Shown: one piece after another, positions 1 to 6,168 of the stretch | Layout of the letters: the number at the start of each line of letters is the position of its first letter | How positions within the stretch are numbered: position 1 is the stretch's first letter | DNA from: CAZGKW01 sp964526295 | GTDB lineage: Bacteria > Planctomycetota > Phycisphaerae > FEN-1346 | DNA: 6,554 nt | Direction: 5' to 3' | NCBI GenBank assembly: GCA_964526295.1 | Contig: CAZGKW010000086.1 | Location: forward strand, 1 to 6,554 | Notes under the pieces: generated by a model | Seen by the model: only the letters and a program-made list of their open reading frames with translations | Told to the model about the DNA's origin: nothing | Databases searched by the model: none | Made by a program: the position numbers and the translations under genes

Positions 1-96
1 CTGGAGTCACAACGGCCATGGCGCGCTAGAGTCCCAAGGCCCACCACGCTACAGCAAGGGGCGCCGGGGGAGAGGCAGGAGCACACGCCGCCGCGG

Positions 97-714
97 TTAC
101 GCCGTCTCGTCCTTCTTCTTCGGCAGGCTCTCGACGATCTCGTCCACGAGGCCGTACTCGACGGCCTCCTCGGCCCCCATGAAGCGGTCGCGGTCGACGT
201 CCTCCTCGATCCGCTCCAGGGGCTGGCCGGTGTGCTTGGCCAGGATCTGGTTGAGCCGCTCGCGGAGGCGGAGGATCTCTTCGGCCTGGATGCCGATGTC
301 GGTCGCCGTGCCGCGCGCTCCCCCCATGGGCTGATGGATCAGGATGCGGCTGTTGGGAAGGAGGTAGCGTTTGCCTTTCGTGCCGCCCGCCAGGAGCACT
401 GCCGCCATGCTGGCGGCCTGGCCGAGGCAGTAGGTGGCGACGTCGCAGCCGACGAACTGCATGGTGTCGTAGATCGCCAGGCCCGAGGTGATGTAGCCGC
501 CCGGCGAGTTGACGTAGATGCGGATGTCGGCGTCGGCGTTCTCGTTCTGGAGGAACAGGAGTTGGGCGATGACGATGTTGGCCATCTCGTCGTCGATCTG
601 GCCGCCGATGAAGATGATGCGGTCCTTCAGGAGCCGCGAGTAGATGTCGTAGGACCGTTCGCCGCGGCCGGTCTGCTCGACGACGATGGGGATGAGCTGG
701 TTCGTGTCACGCAC
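97..714 (-). CDS. clpP: ATP-dependent Clp protease proteolytic subunit ClpP (canonical copy)
   Basis: This is the serine peptidase that forms the barrel of the cytoplasmic Clp protease and degrades proteins unfolded by a ClpX/ClpA/ClpC-type ATPase. The 205-residue length is normal for the family. The N-terminus has the classic axial-loop region (LIPIVVEQTGRGERSYDIYS), followed by RLLKDRIIFIGG and VNSPGG. The triad is Ser102 (GQAASMAA), His127 (ILIHQPMGG) and Asp176 (DRDRFMG); its spacing of 25 and 49 residues matches E. coli ClpP. The start is a GTG at 712-714, chosen because a GGAGG lies 8 nt upstream and the conserved N-terminus begins there. It is the last gene of tig-clpP-clpP on this strand, 118 nt after the other clpP. 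The 96 nt downstream to the window edge show no gene and no T-tailed terminator. Identity is seen in the sequence; pairing with the second ClpP is inferred. Confidence 0.97.
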   Translation of the reverse strand: MRDTNQLIPIVVEQTGRGERSYDIYSRLLKDRIIFIGGQIDDEMANIVIAQLLFLQNENADADIRIYVNSPGGYITSGLAIYDTMQFVGCDVATYCLGQAASMAAVLLAGGTKGKRYLLPNSRILIHQPMGGARGTATDIGIQAEEILRLRERLNQILAKHTGQPLERIEEDVDRDRFMGAEEAVEYGLVDEIVESLPKKKDETA

Positions 715-722
715 GGAAGGTG

Positions 723-727
723 CCTCC
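723..727 (-). promoter_or_regulatory. Shine-Dalgarno of canonical clpP, fixes the GTG start
   Basis: On the minus strand this reads GGAGG and lies 8 nt before the GTG start of clpP. No ATG in a comparable position would keep the conserved N-terminal LIPIVVEQ segment, so this site decides the start. Confidence 0.75.
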
Positions 728-832
728 GTTGGATTGTCGATTCGCCCCGACCGCGTCGGGACTCGCTCGGGCGCCGCCCCGGGCCCGCCGAAGGACCGCT
801 CGGAATGCCAGGCGCCCGGGGCCCCAAAGGGG

Positions 833-1468
833 CTATTTCTTCCCGTCCGGCAGGTGTTCCAGGACCTCGTCCACGATGCCGTACTCCTTCGCCTCCTGGG
901 CCGAGAGGTACCGGTCGCGTTCGGTCTCCCGGCGGATCTTGTCGGGGTCCTGGCCGGTGTGCTGGGCGAAGATCTTGATCAAGGTCTCCTTGTCCTTGAG
1001 GACCTCCTTGGCGGCGATCTCGATATCGGCCGCCTGGCCGCCCACCTCGCCGGCGGGCTGGTGGAGCATGATCTTGGCGTGGGGCAGGGCGTAGCGCCGC
1101 TCGGCCGTCCCGCCGGCCAGGAGGAGCGCGGCGCCGCTGGCGGCCAGGCCGATCGCGTACGTCGCCACCGGGGCGTCCAGGAACTGGATCGTGTCGTAGA
1201 TCGCCAGCGTGCTCGAGACGTACCCGCCCGGCGAGTTGATGTAGAGGTTGATCTCCTGGTTCTTCTTCTCGCTCTGGAGGTAGAGGAGCTTCATGACCGC
1301 CGCGTTGGCCACCCGGTCGTCGATGACCCCCTCCAGGAAGATGATGCGGTTCTCAAGCAGGAGGTCCGACAGGGTCAGCCACCGCTGCTGCTGGTACGGG
1401 GGCATCCGGGCGGCGATGGGCCGGCCCAAGGGGCCCTCGGAAAGGGGAGTGCGGGTCGGGTCGTCCAT
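833..1468 (-). CDS. clpP: ATP-dependent Clp protease proteolytic subunit, divergent second ClpP
   Basis: This is a second ClpP-family serine peptidase of 211 residues. The fold-defining motifs are present: NRIIFLEGVID, INSPGG, GLAASGAALLLAGG, MLHQPAG and ETERDRYLSA. The triad is Ser111, His136 and Asp185, with the same 25/49 spacing as the neighbouring ClpP, so it should be catalytic. It differs before residue 40: instead of the RGERSYDIYSRLL axial-loop segment it has a Gln/Arg-rich stretch and LTLSDLLLEN. It also has GLAASGAA where the canonical copy has GQAASMAA. The ATG at 1466-1468 has AAGGA about 10 nt upstream; Met22 is an alternative start. It lies 46 nt after tig and 118 nt before the canonical clpP, consistent with one transcript. 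An open frame runs further upstream, but that part overlaps tig and is not family sequence. The likely role is as partner subunit in a mixed ClpP1P2 chamber (inference). Confidence 0.95.
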   Translation of the reverse strand: MDDPTRTPLSEGPLGRPIAARMPPYQQQRWLTLSDLLLENRIIFLEGVIDDRVANAAVMKLLYLQSEKKNQEINLYINSPGGYVSSTLAIYDTIQFLDAPVATYAIGLAASGAALLLAGGTAERRYALPHAKIMLHQPAGEVGGQAADIEIAAKEVLKDKETLIKIFAQHTGQDPDKIRRETERDRYLSAQEAKEYGIVDEVLEHLPDGKK

Positions 1469-1514
1469 GCGTGATCGGTCCTTACGGGTAGCGGGGGACA
1501 CGGCCTCCCCACTC

Positions 1515-3191
1515 TCAGGTCGTATCGACGTCCTTCTCGGCGTCCGGGTCGGCTTCGCCGGCCGGTTCGGCGTCCTTTGGCTCGCCTTCGCCCGCGGTCG
1601 CCTCGCCTTCCTGGGTTGCCGCCTCGGCTTCCTCGGCTTCAGCCTCGGCCTCAGGGACCTCCTCGATATTCGCCTTCTCCAGCAGGAGCCGCACGACCTT
1701 GTCCTCGCGGACCTGGCTGCGGAGGCTCTCCAGGGTGCCCCGCTCGGCCATCTCCTCCCGGACGCGGTCCTCCCGGCGGCCGTACTGGCGGGCGATGTAG
1801 CGGACCCGGGCGTCGACCTCGGCCTCGCTGGCCTCGATGCCCTCGGTCTCGGCGATGGCGTCGAGGATGAAGTAGAGCTTGAGCTCGCGGCCCGACCGCT
1901 CCCCGGAGGTGGTGCGGATCTCCTCTTCGTGCTTGCGGACCTCGTCGGCCGGCACCCCGCGGTACAGCAGGTCCACCATCTCCCGCCGGGCGACCCGGTC
2001 GGCATGACGCTTCGCCAAGTCCTCGGGCAGCTCGACGTCGACGGCCTCCAGCAGCCATTCCTGGACGGCGGCCTCCTGGCGGCGGCTGAGAAGTTGCTCG
2101 GACCGGGCCTCCTGCTGACGCCTGAGGCCCGCCCGAAGGTCCTCCATCGACTCGTAACCGCCCCGCTCCAGGAGCCCTTCGTCCGAGGGGGGCACCAGGC
2201 GGCGGACCTCGTGGACCGTCGCCGCCACCTCGGCGGTCTTGCCCCGGAGGTCCTCCCGGGCCAGGTCGTCGCCCAGGGCGACCTCTCCGGTCACTTCCTT
2301 GCCGGGCCGGGCACCCTCCAGGACCTGGGGAAGCGTCTCCAGGGGGATGCCCTCGACGGCGATCGGCTCGACGCGGAAGCCCGCGTCGCTCCGCTCGACG
2401 ATCGTCTCGTCGCCGACCTTGACGGCGAGGTCCGCCCGGACGTAGTCGCCCGCCCGGACCTCGGCCGTCTCGTCAAGCGTCGAGAGCTCGGCGCTCGCCC
2501 GGCGCAACTGCTCCAGGGCCTCGTCAACGGCGGCGTCGGTCACCTCGGGCCGGGCCACCTTCACCGGGATGCCCTCGTAATCGGGCAGCTCGAACTCGGG
2601 GCGGACCTCCAGCTCGACCGAGAAGCTCATGTCGCCCTCGTCGGGCAACTCGACGTCTTCGGGGTCGAGATCGGGCTCGCCGATGACCTGGAGCTCCTCG
2701 CCCTGGAGGGCCTCCTGGAGCCCCTCCGACAGGAGCTGGATGCGGACCTCGTCGCTGACGGCCCGGCGGAACCGCTTCTCGACCAGCCGCCGCGGCGCGT
2801 GCCCGGGCCGAAAGCCCGGCACCTGGGCCTCCTCCTCGAGCTCCGTGAACCGCTCGTCGAGCTTCCGCTCGATGGCCTCCCGCGGCACGGTGACCGTGAG
2901 CTTCTTCTTACAGACGCCGGCGTCCTCGATGTCGACGCGGACGCCGATCTTCTCCTTCTCTTCGGCCTCGCCCTCGCCTTCGGCGACGGCGGTCTCGCCG
3001 GACGGGGCTTCGACGCCCGATTCACCGGGCGGCGCCGAGGCGTCGGCGCGAGGCGAAGCAGGCTCGCCCTCGGCAGCGTCGGCGGGCGCGGCCGCCGGCC
3101 CCTCGGGAGCGGGTGCGTCCGCGGCGGACTCGTCGCGGGGGGGCTCGACCGGCCCCTCCCGGGTGTCCGGGCTGTCGGTCTCTTCGGGCAT
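1515..3191 (-). CDS. tig: Trigger factor, ribosome-associated chaperone with acidic N- and C-terminal extensions
   Basis: Trigger factor binds the ribosome near the exit tunnel and shields nascent chains; the family also carries an FKBP-like prolyl isomerase domain. The ribosome-docking signature is GFRPGHAP at residues 126-133, followed by RRLVEKRF. The probable layout is N-domain about 83-195, PPIase-like domain about 240-332 (from AGDYVRADLAVKVG) and a helical C-domain about 335-512. At 558 residues it is about 110-130 longer than usual. The excess is an Ala/Pro/Glu/Asp-rich segment at residues 1-82 and a Glu/Ala-rich acidic tail at about 513-558, both low-complexity and probably disordered. 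The ATG at 3189-3191 has AGGAG 9 nt upstream. It is the first protein gene of tig-clpP-clpP, a common bacterial arrangement, and lies downstream of tRNA-Gly with a terminator-like hairpin between. Function is secure; the role of the tails is unknown. Confidence 0.96.
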   Translation of the reverse strand: MPEETDSPDTREGPVEPPRDESAADAPAPEGPAAAPADAAEGEPASPRADASAPPGESGVEAPSGETAVAEGEGEAEEKEKIGVRVDIEDAGVCKKKLTVTVPREAIERKLDERFTELEEEAQVPGFRPGHAPRRLVEKRFRRAVSDEVRIQLLSEGLQEALQGEELQVIGEPDLDPEDVELPDEGDMSFSVELEVRPEFELPDYEGIPVKVARPEVTDAAVDEALEQLRRASAELSTLDETAEVRAGDYVRADLAVKVGDETIVERSDAGFRVEPIAVEGIPLETLPQVLEGARPGKEVTGEVALGDDLAREDLRGKTAEVAATVHEVRRLVPPSDEGLLERGGYESMEDLRAGLRRQQEARSEQLLSRRQEAAVQEWLLEAVDVELPEDLAKRHADRVARREMVDLLYRGVPADEVRKHEEEIRTTSGERSGRELKLYFILDAIAETEGIEASEAEVDARVRYIARQYGRREDRVREEMAERGTLESLRSQVREDKVVRLLLEKANIEEVPEAEAEAEEAEAATQEGEATAGEGEPKDAEPAGEADPDAEKDVDTT

Positions 3192-3200
3192 GGTTATCCT

Positions 3201-3205
3201 CTCCT
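3201..3205 (-). promoter_or_regulatory. Shine-Dalgarno of tig
   Basis: On the minus strand this reads AGGAG and lies 9 nt before the tig ATG. It supports a start that includes the acidic N-terminal extension, rather than an internal start near the conserved domain. Confidence 0.65.
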
Positions 3206-3244
3206 CGCGCGGGCCGCAGACGGGCCCGCCGCCCCGGGCATGGC

Positions 3245-3290
3245 AAAAAGAAAAAGCGTCCCGGCCAAGACCCTCCGCCCGGTCTCGGCC
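3245..3290 (-). terminator. Intrinsic terminator-like hairpin after tRNA-Gly, before tig
   Basis: On the minus strand, arm GGCCGAGACC (3281-3290) pairs with GGTCTTGGCC (3263-3272) over 10 bp, with one G-T wobble and an 8-nt loop. Seven nt later comes TTTTTCTTTTT (3245-3255). It starts 22 nt after the tRNA CCA end and lies about 54 nt before the tig start. The T-tract is split by a C and separated from the stem, so termination may be partial. Between the T-tract and tig the DNA is highly GC-rich with no clear promoter, so tig may depend on readthrough. Confidence 0.65.
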
Positions 3291-3312
3291 GAGCCGCCTG
3301 GGCGACGGAGAA

Positions 3313-3387
3313 TGGAGCGGGCGATGGGATTTGAACCCACGACATCAACGTTGGCAACGTTGCGCTCTACCCCTGAGCTACGCCCGC
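3313..3387 (-). tRNA. tRNA-Gly (anticodon GCC), CCA encoded
   Basis: The minus strand folds as a full cloverleaf. The acceptor GCGGGCG pairs with CGCCCGC over 7 bp. The D-arm is GCTC/GAGC with loop AGGGGTA. The anticodon stem CAACG/CGTTG holds loop TTGCCAA, giving anticodon GCC (plus-strand 3353-3355). The variable loop is ATGTC. The T-arm has stem GTGGG/CCCAT and loop TTCAAAT. Discriminator T is followed by CCA in the DNA. The mature body is 72 nt plus CCA. It decodes GGC/GGU glycine codons, which should be frequent in so GC-rich a genome. Confidence 0.97.
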
Positions 3388-3564
3388 TCGCTCAAACTTA
3401 TCAGCCGAGGAGCCCGGGACCATCCTCGCGATTGCGGAACGCAAGACTCGGGACCCGGAATGACTTCACCCCCTCCGGCAGGCGCCGCCCCGCTTGGGGG
3501 ATTCCGCGTTCCGGTGTCGCCGTTCCGCGCCGGTCGGGACCCGCCGAGCGTCCTTCGGCCCGTA

Positions 3565-3592
3565 AGTATACCCGGCGGCCGACCCGATGCAA
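3565..3592 (-). promoter_or_regulatory. Candidate sigma70 promoter for tRNA-Gly / tig-clpP-clpP
   Basis: On the minus strand TTGCAT (3587-3592) lies 16 nt before TATACT (3565-3570). The -10 is close to consensus, the -35 matches only in TTG, and the spacing is acceptable. It points towards the tRNA, with a predicted leader of roughly 170 nt. The evidence is pattern match and position only; AT-rich hexamers are rare in this DNA, which adds a little weight. Confidence 0.35.
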
Positions 3593-3841
3593 CCCCATTT
3601 TCGGCCCGCCGCATGTGCGTTTTCTGCTTGTCCCGGCAGGGGCGGATTCCCATAGTTGGGTCAGTGGGTATCTTCGAACCCCTTCCGACAGATTTCGCCA
3701 TGGCCGACCGGTTGACCGTCCCCGCCGTCCGGCCGCAGGCCAAGCTCATCGGCCTCCTGGCGGTTGCGGCCGGCGCCTGGCTGATGGTCCGCGTCTCCAC
3801 GGGAGAGGGTGAATGCACAACAGCCCCTCCTCGGCGCTCGG

Positions 3842-3871
3842 TTGCACGCACCGCCGCGCGCCCGCTAGAAT
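3842..3871 (+). promoter_or_regulatory. Candidate sigma70 promoter for yraN
   Basis: TTGCAC (3842-3847) is followed after 18 nt by TAGAAT (3866-3871), a 5/6 match to TATAAT. Transcription would start near 3878, giving a short leader of about 20 nt. That leader contains GGAGG at 3885-3889, 8 nt before the ATG at 3898. Promoter, ribosome binding site and start fit together and argue for the short form of yraN. Confidence 0.45.
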
Positions 3872-3897
3872 CGCCGACGGCGCGGGAGGGACGGGCC

Positions 3898-4326
3898 ATG
3901 CGGTGGCCGTGGACGAGCAAGACGAACAGGACGCCGCGCGGCGAGACCGGCCGCCTCGCCGAACGGGCCGCCGAGCGGTCCCTCAAGAAGCGCGGCTGCC
4001 GCATCCTCGCCCGGAACGTCACGTTCCCCCAGGGCGAGGTCGACCTGGTGGCCCTGGAAAAGTCGACCCGGACGCTCGTCTTCGTCGAGGTCCGGTCGCG
4101 CTCGGTCGCGCCGGGCGAGGAGCCCGCCGTCACACCGGCCGCGACGGTCACACCGGCGAAGCGGCGGCGAATCATCCGGGCCGCCCGGCTCTACATGAAA
4201 CGGCACGGCGTCTCGGCCGACCGGCGGGTCCGATTCGACGTCGTCGGCGTCCTTTTCGAGGGCGACGACCGTAAGCACCCGCAGATCAACCACTTGCCGG
4301 CGGCGTTCGATTCGACGGGCCGCTGA
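3898..4326 (+). CDS. yraN: YraN / UPF0102 family nuclease-like protein
   Basis: This is a small soluble protein of 142 residues, typical of the UPF0102 (YraN) family, whose fold resembles Holliday-junction resolvase-type PD-(D/E)xK nucleases. Visible marks are GxxGRLAERAAERSLKKRGCRILARN (residues 15-40, helix plus first strand), GEVDLVA (46-52) and LVFVEVRSR (60-68). The expected metal and catalytic residues are Glu47, Asp49 and Glu64. The usual lysine after VEV is Arg66, a substitution that I believe also occurs in other members. Basic residues cluster at 88-110. The ATG at 3898 has GGAGG 8 nt upstream and a plausible promoter. The same frame is open upstream to ATG 3700, which would add 66 residues unlike the family. 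The tatD fusion gene follows 122 nt later on the same strand. The biochemical role is not settled; DNA processing is an inference from the fold. Confidence 0.92.
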   Translation: MRWPWTSKTNRTPRGETGRLAERAAERSLKKRGCRILARNVTFPQGEVDLVALEKSTRTLVFVEVRSRSVAPGEEPAVTPAATVTPAKRRRIIRAARLYMKRHGVSADRRVRFDVVGVLFEGDDRKHPQINHLPAAFDSTGR

Positions 4327-4393
4327 GCCGGACGGCGGGTTCAAGTCCGGAGGCCTGCCGGCCGCGCTTCGGCCGTCACGCGCCGCCCAGGTT

Positions 4394-4412
4394 GGCCCGC
4401 CTCGGGCGGGCC
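4394..4412 (+). other. GC-rich hairpin between yraN and the tatD fusion gene
   Basis: Arms GGCCCGCC (4394-4401) and GGCGGGCC (4405-4412) form a perfect 8-bp stem with a TCG loop, 36 nt before the tatD ATG. There is no following T-run on either strand, so it does not look like an intrinsic terminator. It could affect leader structure or be chance in GC-rich DNA. Confidence 0.35.
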
Positions 4413-4448
4413 CGGCGGCAGACCGGACGATCTCGAGCGACCGACGCC

Positions 4449-5846
4449 ATGTCAGAACCGGCCATCGACAGCCACGCTCACGTCCACTTCGACCGGCTCG
4501 AGGCCGACCTCGTCGAGGTCCTCGCCCGGGCCCGGGCCGCCGGGGTTTCGCGGATCATCACCGTCGGCACCAGCCCGGCCGAGAACGCCCGCGTCGTCGA
4601 ACTGGCCGAGCGCGAGCCCATGCTCCGGGCGGCCGTGGGCTTTCATCCCCACGAGGCCCGCACCATCAAGGCGGTCGACTGGCCCGTCCTGGAGGAGTTG
4701 GCGGGCCGCGAGATGGCGGTCGCCCTGGGCGAGTTCGGCCTGGACTACCACTACGAGCATTCGCCCCGGCCGGTCCAGAAGGCCGTCTTCGCACGGGGCG
4801 TCGAGCTGGCCGTCCGGATGGACCTGCCCCTCGTGGTCCACACCCGCGACGCCGAGTTCGACACGCTCGTCGTCCTCGACGAGGCGGCGGGCGGGCGGAT
4901 GCCCCGCGGCGTGTTCCACTGCTTCACCGGGACGCCGGACCTGGCCCGCGAGGCCCTCGAGCGCGGCTTCTACGTCAGCTTCAGCGGCATCGTGACGTTC
5001 CCCAAGGCCCGCCAGGTCCGCGAGGCGGCCCGCCTGGTGCCGCTCGAGCGGCTCCTCGTCGAGACCGACTCGCCCTACTGCGCCCCCGTGCCGAAGCGTG
5101 GCAAGACGAACGAGCCCGCCTGGGTCGTCCACGTCATCCGGTTCCTGGCGGACCTCTACGGCCTCTCCGAGGACGACGTGCGGCGCGTGACGACCCGCAA
5201 CGCGTGTCACCTGTTCGGCCTGCCGCTCGAGGAGGGGGGCGGCCCGTGTTTCGTCTATCCGATCCGCCGGGGCCTCTACGTCAACGTCACGAACGCGTGC
5301 TCGAACCGGTGCCGGTTCTGCCCGCGGACGGCGGGGGACTTCACCGTGAAGGGGCACGACCTGCGGCTGGACCGCGAGCCGACCGCCGAGGAGATGGTCG
5401 AGGCGCTCGCCGCCGCCGGGCCGGAGGACTACGAGGAGATCGTCTTCTGCGGCTTCGGCGAGCCGACGCTTCGGCTGGAGCCGATTGGCGAGGCCGGCCG
5501 CGAGGCGAAGCGGCGGTGGGACCTGCCCGTGCGACTCAACACGAACGGCCAGGGGTCCGCCCTCGCCGGGCGGGACATCACGCCGGAGCTGGCCGAGTTC
5601 GTCGACGTCGTCAGCGTGAGCCTGGACGCCGCCGACGCCGACACGTACGAGCGGCTGTGCCGGCCGACTATCCCGGAGGCGTTCGAGGCGGTCTGCGACT
5701 TTCTGCGGCGGGCGAAGAAGGTCATCCCGGAGGTCCGGGCGACGGCCGTCCCCGTGCCGGGCCTCGACGCCGAGGCCGTCCGACGCCTGGCCGAAGAGGA
5801 CCTCGGCGTCACGTTCCACCTGCGGCACTACAACGTCGTGGGGTAG
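4449..5846 (+). CDS. TatD family nuclease fused to TatD-associated radical SAM domain
   Basis: This is a 465-residue two-domain protein. Residues 4 to about 258 are a complete TatD metal-dependent hydrolase (DNase family): DSHAH (Asp7, His9, His11), GEFGLDY (Glu95), HTR (His131), FHCFTG (His157) and ETDSPY (Asp207), ending in the usual NACHLFGL. Residues from about 268 to 465 are a compact radical SAM domain. CSNRCRFC supplies Cys284, Cys288 and Cys291 for the 4Fe-4S cluster; CGFGEPT (334-340) is the SAM-binding GGE-type segment; LNTNGQG and VVSVSLDA are further core strands. There is no room for a SPASM or other auxiliary cluster domain. It resembles the family annotated as 'TatD family-associated radical SAM', usually found beside TatD. 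The junction is in frame and short. The ATG at 4449 has only a weak ribosome binding site; a TTG at 4392 would add 19 unconserved residues. TatD proteins act in the cytosol on DNA 3' ends; the radical SAM substrate is unknown. Confidence 0.93.
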   Translation: MSEPAIDSHAHVHFDRLEADLVEVLARARAAGVSRIITVGTSPAENARVVELAEREPMLRAAVGFHPHEARTIKAVDWPVLEELAGREMAVALGEFGLDYHYEHSPRPVQKAVFARGVELAVRMDLPLVVHTRDAEFDTLVVLDEAAGGRMPRGVFHCFTGTPDLAREALERGFYVSFSGIVTFPKARQVREAARLVPLERLLVETDSPYCAPVPKRGKTNEPAWVVHVIRFLADLYGLSEDDVRRVTTRNACHLFGLPLEEGGGPCFVYPIRRGLYVNVTNACSNRCRFCPRTAGDFTVKGHDLRLDREPTAEEMVEALAAAGPEDYEEIVFCGFGEPTLRLEPIGEAGREAKRRWDLPVRLNTNGQGSALAGRDITPELAEFVDVVSVSLDAADADTYERLCRPTIPEAFEAVCDFLRRAKKVIPEVRATAVPVPGLDAEAVRRLAEEDLGVTFHLRHYNVVG

Positions 5847-5856
5847 CGGGGCCAAT

Positions 5857-6168
5857 GGAACGCGCAAGTCACGCGGCGGCCACAAAACGCGGCGGCCAAG
5901 ACTGGCCACCGCGCGGCAAAATGTAGGAAAGCGCGGCGGCCGAACTTAAGCAAAGCGCGGCGGGCAGTCCTGCCCGCCGCGAGGCAGCATGTGAAGGAAA
6001 GCGCCGCGGGCGAACCAAGGCATAACGCGGTGGCCACGACTGGCCACCGCGCGGCAAAATGTAGGAAAGCGGGGCGGGCAGACCAAAAGAAAGCGCGGCG
6101 GGCGAACTAAAAGAAAGCGCGGCGGGCAGTCCTGCCCGCCGCGAAAGGGACTTCCAGGCGCAAGTGAC
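5857..6168. repeat. Higher-order repeat module 1 (312 bp, three units)
   Basis: The module starts with GGAACGCGCAAGTCACGCGG. It then holds three hairpin units (type A at 5889, type B at 5957, type A at 6027; 68, 70 and 68 bp), one extra 24-nt half-palindrome segment, a type B hairpin at 6119 and a unique linker from 6143. The next module begins with the same sequence at 6169. The first 28 bases of the two modules are identical. Confidence 0.8.

Larger units (their letters stand above)
3388..3897. other. Divergent intergenic region between tRNA-Gly/tig and yraN
   Basis: This stretch of about 510 bases separates the two divergent gene groups. I see no convincing gene. It holds one candidate minus-strand promoter (3565-3592) and one candidate plus-strand promoter (3842-3871). 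A small TTGCG-GAA-CGCAA hairpin lies at 3432-3444. An open frame beginning with ATG at 3700 reads in frame into yraN. Its first 34 codons have strongly GC-ending codons and encode a short hydrophobic stretch, but it lacks a ribosome binding site and the bias fades after about 3801. Closer to the tRNA, GATAAG-like DNA on the minus strand could be a weak -10, but it has no matching -35. Confidence 0.5.

Noticed and set aside
1..19. Minus-strand ATG at 17-19 as start of a further gene
   Set aside because: Only six codons lie in the window, and there is no ribosome binding site. It cannot be judged.
821..833. GCCCC-AAA-GGGGC hairpin at the stop of the divergent clpP
   Set aside because: The stem is only 5 bp, overlaps the stop codon and has no T-tract. 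It is likely chance in GC-rich DNA, and the two clpP genes look co-transcribed.
1469..2005. N-terminal extension of the divergent ClpP frame
   Set aside because: It overlaps tig out of frame, is Arg/Ser/Pro-rich shadow sequence, and the family sequence with its ribosome site starts at 1468.
1293..3812. Very long plus-strand open frame (839 residues)
   Set aside because: It lies antisense to clpP, tig and the tRNA. Its codons mirror the real genes, and one part is only the reverse of the tRNA (GFEPTTSTLATLRSTPELRPL-like peptide, a known artefact). No family resemblance.
2629..3897. Upstream part of a 565-residue plus-strand frame that ends in yraN
   Set aside because: It crosses antisense tig and the tRNA (RWDLNPRHQRW-type artefact peptide). 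Only the part from 3898 has family sequence and a ribosome binding site.
4338..4348. T-loop-like GGTTCAAGTCC, possible tRNA end
   Set aside because: The flanks do not form a T-stem, and the upstream bases are yraN coding sequence with no cloverleaf.
4452..5909. 485-residue minus-strand frame
   Set aside because: It is the complement of the TatD-radical SAM gene, whose catalytic motifs are on the plus strand.
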